Part shown: one piece after another, positions 59,078-64,000 of the stretch
How the letters are laid out: each line of letters starts with the position of its first letter
Numbering within the stretch: position 1 is the stretch's first letter
Assembly (NCBI RefSeq): GCF_900100975.1
Contig: NZ_FNFX01000002.1
Location: 1 to 64,000, forward strand
From: Methylophilus rhizosphaerae
GTDB taxonomy: Bacteria > Pseudomonadota > Gammaproteobacteria > Burkholderiales > Methylophilaceae
Direction: 5' to 3'
Length of the DNA stretch: 64,000 nt
Position numbers and translations under genes: made by a program
Notes under the pieces: generated by a model
The model's database searches: none
Seen by the model: only the letters and a program-made list of their open reading frames with translations
Told to the model about the DNA's origin: nothing

Positions 59078-60138
59078 ATAAAAAAGCACTCTGGATCATC
59101 GGGGCTCAACTCGTCATTATCGTAGGCTTGATTTGGGCCATCGTGCTGCTTGGCCAGGATGAGTACGAATCGGCACAAGGTGACAATGATGATGAAGTAG
59201 AAGGTCCGGTACGCGTGATTGAGCAAAATGGTTTACAACTGGTGCAACTGAACCTGGCTACCCAGCAAAACAGTGGTATCCACGTACAGCCACTGAAAGC
59301 TTATGACTATCAGGGCAATATCAAAGTGCTTGGTACGGTTATTTCTATCCAGACCCTGGTAGATTACAACAGTCAGTACCAGCAACTTAAAGCCCAATTA
59401 GCGGTGGCTGAAAGCCTGTTACCCAACCATCAACTGCAATACCAGCGTTACAAGCAGCTGAATGCGGACGACAAAAATGTGTCTGACAAAGCAGTACAGG
59501 AAGCACAAGCACTGGTTATTAATGACCAGACGCAAATCAAATCCACCGAGGCCCAATTAAAAGCGCTGACCGACACCATAGTGGCACAATGGGGCCAGCC
59601 ACTGGCCACCCTGGTGACACAACACCCCCCCTCCGGGCCCTTGCATGATTTACTGATGCAAAAGAAAGTGCTGGTGCAAGCCAGTTTCCCGCTCAACTTT
59701 AAAGCGCCTGAAGCCAACTCCAGTATTCTTGTTTCCCCTATCCAGAGTGAAATCAAACCCATTCGGGCAGAGTACATTTCCCAATCTATTCAAACAGATA
59801 TCAGCAATATCGGGAAAACCTATTTTTATATCGCCCCGGCGGATTACCTGCGGGTAGGCATGCGCGTCAATGTTGTACCGGCACAATCCTCCTCATCCAT
59901 GGTCAGGGGTGTCTTCGTTCCCAACCAGGCGATTGTCTGGCATGGTGGGATGGCCTGGGTGTACACCAAAGCGAAGCCAGATATGTTTTTGCGTAAACCG
60001 GTTGCTTCAGAAATTGAACTGGATAATGGCTGGTTTGACAATACCTTGCGCCCAGGCACTGAAGTCGTCACGCAAGGTGCACAGCTGCTGCTCTCGGAAG
60101 AGTTTAAATTCCAGATCAAGAATGAAAACGACGATTAA
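59074..60138 (+). CDS. Atypical RND periplasmic adaptor protein
   Basis: A 354-residue protein with one N-terminal membrane anchor (ALWIIGAQLVIIVGLIWAIVLLG) and an acidic segment after it (DNDDEVEG). A helical hairpin spans about residues 105-165, and the C-terminal part (VFVPNQAIVWHGGMAWVYTK) matches the membrane-proximal domain of HlyD/CusB-type adaptors. The lipoyl-like halves that flank the hairpin in normal adaptors are very short here. It sits between the outer-membrane and pump genes, which supports the role. Confidence 0.85.
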   Translation: MNKKALWIIGAQLVIIVGLIWAIVLLGQDEYESAQGDNDDEVEGPVRVIEQNGLQLVQLNLATQQNSGIHVQPLKAYDYQGNIKVLGTVISIQTLVDYNSQYQQLKAQLAVAESLLPNHQLQYQRYKQLNADDKNVSDKAVQEAQALVINDQTQIKSTEAQLKALTDTIVAQWGQPLATLVTQHPPSGPLHDLLMQKKVLVQASFPLNFKAPEANSSILVSPIQSEIKPIRAEYISQSIQTDISNIGKTYFYIAPADYLRVGMRVNVVPAQSSSSMVRGVFVPNQAIVWHGGMAWVYTKAKPDMFLRKPVASEIELDNGWFDNTLRPGTEVVTQGAQLLLSEEFKFQIKNENDD

Positions 60139-60174
60139 GTTGCGACCAACAATAGATTAGAAAGAGCAATCAAC

Positions 60175-63100
60175 ATGATGTCGGCACTGGTCAGATTTGC
60201 GATTCGTTTTTATGGCGTCATTATCGGGCTCGCAGTCCTTGTGCTGGTCTATGGCTCTTATAGCCTGACCCAGAGCGATCTCAATGTTTTCCCGGAATTC
60301 GCGCCAACCCAAATCGTCATTCAAACCGAATCTCCCGGCCTGTCAGCCAGCCTGGTGGAGAAGCTGGTCACCCAACCCATCGAAAATATTATTTCTGGCG
60401 CCATCGGGGTCAAAAGCCTGCGCTCACAATCCATTCCCGGCCTGTCCATCATCACGGTCATTTTCCAGGACAAATCCGACATTTACCGTAACCGGCAAAT
60501 CGTCGCCGAGCACCTGAACATGCTGGGCAATCAGTTACCGCCGGGAATCGTGCCCAATATTACACCATTAACCTCTTCCGCCAGTACCGTGCTGGGGTTG
60601 GGCGTCACGTCAAAAAAACTGAACTTGATGCAGTTGCGCACACTGGTTGACTGGCACTTGACGCCCCATTTGATGGCCGTGCCCGGTGTCGCGGATATCA
60701 ATGTCTTCGGTGGTGAAGTACGCCAGTTCCAGATCAAGATAGACCCGCAAAAACTGATGCTGTACCAGTTGAATGTACAGGATGTCGTGAATGCTGCCAG
60801 CCGTGCCACCGGGGTACGTGGGGCCGGTTATATCCAAAACGATAATCAGCGCATTATCCTGAATAGCCAGGGCCAGACCACCACCCCGCAACAACTGGCC
60901 AATATCACCCTGGTTCGCAAGCTGGGCCGCACCATCCGTATCAGCGATGTTGCCGAGGTGATTGAAGGCTCAGCGCCCTCCATCAGTGCCGCTGCCATTA
61001 ATGGCGTACCCGCCGTCTATTTATCGGTTCAGGGCCAGCTGGGTGCTAACACCTATGCACTGACCAAACTGCTGGAGCAACGGCTGAAAGAAATCAAACC
61101 GAGTTTAACCAGCCAGCAAGTCAACTTGCATGAAGGCCTGTTCCGGCCCGCCAACTTTATTGAAACGGCGATCCAGAGTTTACGGACCGACATCCTGATT
61201 GGCTCAATCCTGGTGATCGCGGTTCTGTTCGTTTTTCTGTTCAATGCGCGTACGGCGGTCATTTCGGCTACTGCCATCCCGCTTTCCCTGCTCTCTGCCA
61301 TTGTTGTTCTGTACCAGTATGGCGTTGGCCTCAACATCATGGTGTTGGGCGGGCTGGCAATTGCGCTGGGGGAAGTGGTAGACGATGCCATTATTGATAC
61401 GGAAAATATTTTCCGCCGCTTGCGTGAAAACAGACAGCTTGCCCAACCACTGCCCATCTCCCAGGTCGTGTTCCAGGCCTCCATGGAGGTACGGAGCTCC
61501 GTCGTCTATGCCACCATTATCGTGGCACTGGTATTTTTACCGTTAGTTACCCTGTCTGGCGTGGCCGGTAAATTATTTGCGCCGCTGGCATATGCCTACA
61601 TTACCGCCATCCTTGCCTCCCTCGTGGTGGCGCTGACATTGACGCCAGCCTTATGTTACGCCTTGCTCGGCAAAGCGCGCCTGGATAACCGGGAGTCTCC
61701 GCTCTTGCATTGGCTCAAGCAAAAGTATGTCAAGGTATTGCAGCAGATTGAGCGGCGCTACCAGTTAACACTGATCACCAGCTTCGTCTGTATTGCACTG
61801 GGGCTGGCCCTGCTACCCTTGTTCAGGAGCCAGTTTATCCCTGCCCTGCATGAAGGGCATTTTATCCTGCACATGACCACACTTCCCGGCACTTCCGAAA
61901 TACAATCGCTGAAGCTAGGCAACCAGGTCACCAAGGTATTATTGCAAATCCCCGGTGTGAAATCTGTGGCGCAATGGGTAGGTCGCGCACCGAATGCCGC
62001 GGATACGTTCGGGACACACTACAGCGAGTTTGAAGTTGAAATCGGTACTGTTTCCGGTGCAGAGCAAGACCGTATCCTGCATGACATCCGGGAAGAACTT
62101 GCCGGTGAACTGGAAGATGACGATGACGATGGCAAAGTAGAACTAGGGTTTATCGGTGCCACTTTCGCCATTAATACCTTTTTAACCGAGCGCATTGAAG
62201 AAACCATCTCCGGCTATGCTGCCAGCCTGGTCGTCAATATCTACGGCCAGGACCTGGATGCACTGGATAAAGACGCGCAAAAAGTCGCCAATATGCTGGG
62301 TGGTATCCGTGGCGTACGTGACGTGATGGTGCAATCTCCGCCGGAAACGCCTGAAATTGCAATCAGGCTCAAACAGGAAAAACTCTCGCTGTGGGGATTA
62401 CACCCATTGGATGTGCTGGATACCGTGAAAGCCAGTTATGAAGGCGTACCGGTCAATCATGTGTACATGGGCAACCGTTCCATCGGTGTCAGCGTACTGC
62501 TGAATGACGATAACCGTGATGATATTGCGGATATGCGCAATATCCCGATTTTCAACCCGGAAGGCCAGATGCTCAAACTGTCCGACGTCGCCTATATCGC
62601 GCAGGAAGGTGGCCGATCGAAAATTCTGCACCTCGGTGCCAAGCGTATCCAGACCATCACGGCCAATATTGCCGGGCGCGACCAGGAAGCTGTCTTACGT
62701 GAAATACAAAAAACACTGCGGCAAAAGCTGGCCTTGCATCCCGGCAACTATATGGAGTTTTCCGGTGAAGCCGAAGCCAATGCACAATCACGCCAGGACT
62801 TGATTGTGCATTCGCTGGTAGCCGGTGTGGCGATTTTCCTGATGCTATATATTGCTTTTGGCAGCCTGAGAAACCTGTTGCTCACTTTCGCCAACCTGCC
62901 CTTTGCATTGATTGGCGGCGTCATCGCGACATTTTTTGCCGGCAGTTGGATTTCGGTAGGGACATTGGTCGGCTTCGTCACCCTGTTCGGCATTACCTTG
63001 CGCAACTCGATTATGATGGTGTCCCACTTTCAGCACCTGGTGGATAAGGAAGACTGTGAGTGGAACCTGGAAACCTGTATCCGCGGCGCATCCGAGCGCC

Positions 63101-63330
63101 TGCCCTCCGTGCTCATGACCGCGCTGGTCACGGCGCTGGGCCTGCTGCCTTTGGCCATCGGCAGTGGCGAGCCCGGGCGTGAAATTGAAGGTCCGATGGC
63201 GACCATTATCGTCGGCGGCCTGATTTCCTCCACCATCCTCAATTTGTTGATTTTGCCGACCATCATGCTGCATTTCGGCAAATTTGAGAAAACTGCTGTC
63301 TTTGAGGCTACCCGATCAAGCCAGCAGTAA
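60175..63330 (+). CDS. RND efflux pump of the heavy-metal efflux type
   Basis: A 1051-residue inner-membrane pump (CusA/CzcA-like) with twelve helices and two large periplasmic loops. Helix 4 reads GEVVDDAIIDTENIFRR at about residues 399-415, with Glu400, Asp403, Asp404 and Asp408 as candidate proton-relay acids; this differs from CzcA (DFGxIVDGAV) and CusA. An acidic run EDDDDDG occurs at residues 647-653 in a periplasmic loop. The CusA copper methionines are not evident. The substrate is unknown. The gene ends 23 bases inside the convergent kinase gene. Confidence 0.9.
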   Translation: MMSALVRFAIRFYGVIIGLAVLVLVYGSYSLTQSDLNVFPEFAPTQIVIQTESPGLSASLVEKLVTQPIENIISGAIGVKSLRSQSIPGLSIITVIFQDKSDIYRNRQIVAEHLNMLGNQLPPGIVPNITPLTSSASTVLGLGVTSKKLNLMQLRTLVDWHLTPHLMAVPGVADINVFGGEVRQFQIKIDPQKLMLYQLNVQDVVNAASRATGVRGAGYIQNDNQRIILNSQGQTTTPQQLANITLVRKLGRTIRISDVAEVIEGSAPSISAAAINGVPAVYLSVQGQLGANTYALTKLLEQRLKEIKPSLTSQQVNLHEGLFRPANFIETAIQSLRTDILIGSILVIAVLFVFLFNARTAVISATAIPLSLLSAIVVLYQYGVGLNIMVLGGLAIALGEVVDDAIIDTENIFRRLRENRQLAQPLPISQVVFQASMEVRSSVVYATIIVALVFLPLVTLSGVAGKLFAPLAYAYITAILASLVVALTLTPALCYALLGKARLDNRESPLLHWLKQKYVKVLQQIERRYQLTLITSFVCIALGLALLPLFRSQFIPALHEGHFILHMTTLPGTSEIQSLKLGNQVTKVLLQIPGVKSVAQWVGRAPNAADTFGTHYSEFEVEIGTVSGAEQDRILHDIREELAGELEDDDDDGKVELGFIGATFAINTFLTERIEETISGYAASLVVNIYGQDLDALDKDAQKVANMLGGIRGVRDVMVQSPPETPEIAIRLKQEKLSLWGLHPLDVLDTVKASYEGVPVNHVYMGNRSIGVSVLLNDDNRDDIADMRNIPIFNPEGQMLKLSDVAYIAQEGGRSKILHLGAKRIQTITANIAGRDQEAVLREIQKTLRQKLALHPGNYMEFSGEAEANAQSRQDLIVHSLVAGVAIFLMLYIAFGSLRNLLLTFANLPFALIGGVIATFFAGSWISVGTLVGFVTLFGITLRNSIMMVSHFQHLVDKEDCEWNLETCIRGASERLPSVLMTALVTALGLLPLAIGSGEPGREIEGPMATIIVGGLISSTILNLLILPTIMLHFGKFEKTAVFEATRSSQQ

Positions 63331-63958
63331 GAGTCTGCTCGTCCAGGCCATCTTGAAACCGCGTGTATCGGCGCTCATGCACGACCCACGACTTAAAACC
63401 GGGTTGCGGCAGGATTTTCGATAAACCGGCATCGACAATATTCATGGCCTGCAATTCGGCTAAGCGATACGCTGGCTGCTCTTCCAGCAGCCGGTCATCC
63501 GATTTCACCAGCAATAACTGGCTGGCCTCCAGCTGGCTGGCCAGCCAGGCTGCCAGGCTGTCAGAAGTCGTTTCCCAGCTTTCGGGGAGCGTTGTCTCTC
63601 CCCATAATACAGGGTTGAGCGTCATTTCACTCGGTAGCCAGACCAACCCTCGGTGTTGCCAGCCACGCTCTGCAATTTCGAGGGGATTGCGTACCAACGT
63701 CAATGCTGGCTCCATGGCGACAAAGCTCCGTGCCATCTGGTCCATGGCATAAATCGCCAGGGCATGCGCTTGCGTATCACTGAGATGACCATCCGGCAAA
63801 TGGGCTCGAATTTTCTGGAACTCGCGCACGGCATCGGCATACACACCACCGCCTGGCACGATAATCACCTTGCCATCTCCCCAGCGGGCAACCAGTTGCA
63901 ACCACTTCAACAGGCTGTCATGGCGTGTCACGCTTCCGCCCAGCTTGATCACCCACAT
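63308..63958 (-). CDS. Amino-acid-kinase-family protein linked to C1 cofactor synthesis (MfnE-like)
   Basis: A 216-residue kinase-fold protein. The nucleotide-binding start WVIKLGGSVTRHD, the loop VIIVPGGGVYADAVREFQ and ETTSDSLAAWLASQLEA match the family found with tetrahydromethanopterin genes in methylotrophs. The archaeal relative MfnE phosphorylates a furan intermediate of methanofuran, so a step in methylofuran synthesis is likely. It is the best clue to a methylotrophic host. Remaining bases to 64000 show only its leader. Confidence 0.85.
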   Translation of the reverse strand: MWVIKLGGSVTRHDSLLKWLQLVARWGDGKVIIVPGGGVYADAVREFQKIRAHLPDGHLSDTQAHALAIYAMDQMARSFVAMEPALTLVRNPLEIAERGWQHRGLVWLPSEMTLNPVLWGETTLPESWETTSDSLAAWLASQLEASQLLLVKSDDRLLEEQPAYRLAELQAMNIVDAGLSKILPQPGFKSWVVHERRYTRFQDGLDEQTLTAGLIG

Positions 63959-64000
63959 GTCATTTTCCCGAGAGTTAAATTAGGTTTTGCATTGTGCAAC

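Overview
The window looks like chromosome from a flagellated, methylotrophic betaproteobacterium, most likely family Methylophilaceae. Reasons: the master regulator pair flhDC with betaproteobacterial-type flagellar genes; the order fabI, ppiD, hupB, lon, clpX, clpP, tig; and, at the right edge, an amino-acid-kinase-family protein of the kind linked to tetrahydromethanopterin/methylofuran cofactor synthesis in methylotrophs. The genus is inference. No prophage, insertion sequence, CRISPR array or rRNA operon was seen.

Left part (1-23.9 kb) is motility and chemotaxis. A minus-strand cluster runs motA, motB, a short cheZ-like phosphatase gene, cheY, cheA, cheW, a soluble four-PAS receptor, a possible 47-residue small ORF, then a membrane receptor with 91-residue repeats that leaves the window. 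Next come flhD, flhC and a membrane methyltransferase (minus). Divergent from them is flhB, flhA, flhF, a degenerate flhG, fliA and a second stator pair motC/motD (plus). A GGDEF-EAL protein closes the block. Two stators, FlhF plus FlhDC, a FlhG-like protein without a P-loop, and a c-di-GMP enzyme sit together.

Middle part (24.3-45.4 kb) is housekeeping: a TPR protein, ligA, zipA-like and smc (minus); queF; tRNA-Ala and tRNA-Glu behind a near-consensus promoter; a secreted unknown protein; an exported glutathione peroxidase; a 57-residue acidic small protein; queD with a possibly leaderless promoter; dnaQ, rnhA and a yafS-like methyltransferase, divergent from gloB and mltD; a peptide-type ABC transporter without ATPase genes; and fabI. 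A membrane acyltransferase and a DUF1294-like gene broken by an in-frame stop follow fabI and look like an insertion.

Right part (45.8-64 kb): ppiD; gdhA with an NtrC-like dyad over its predicted promoter; tRNA-Asp and tRNA-Val; hupB; lon, clpX, clpP, tig (protein quality control); ridA; tRNA-Leu; a small helical protein; a three-gene RND efflux system of the heavy-metal-efflux type (outer-membrane lipoprotein, adaptor, pump); and the cofactor-linked kinase. The best leads are the degenerate FlhG, the small ORF between the receptors, the leaderless queD start, the gdhA operator, the interrupted DUF1294 gene and the atypical RND system.
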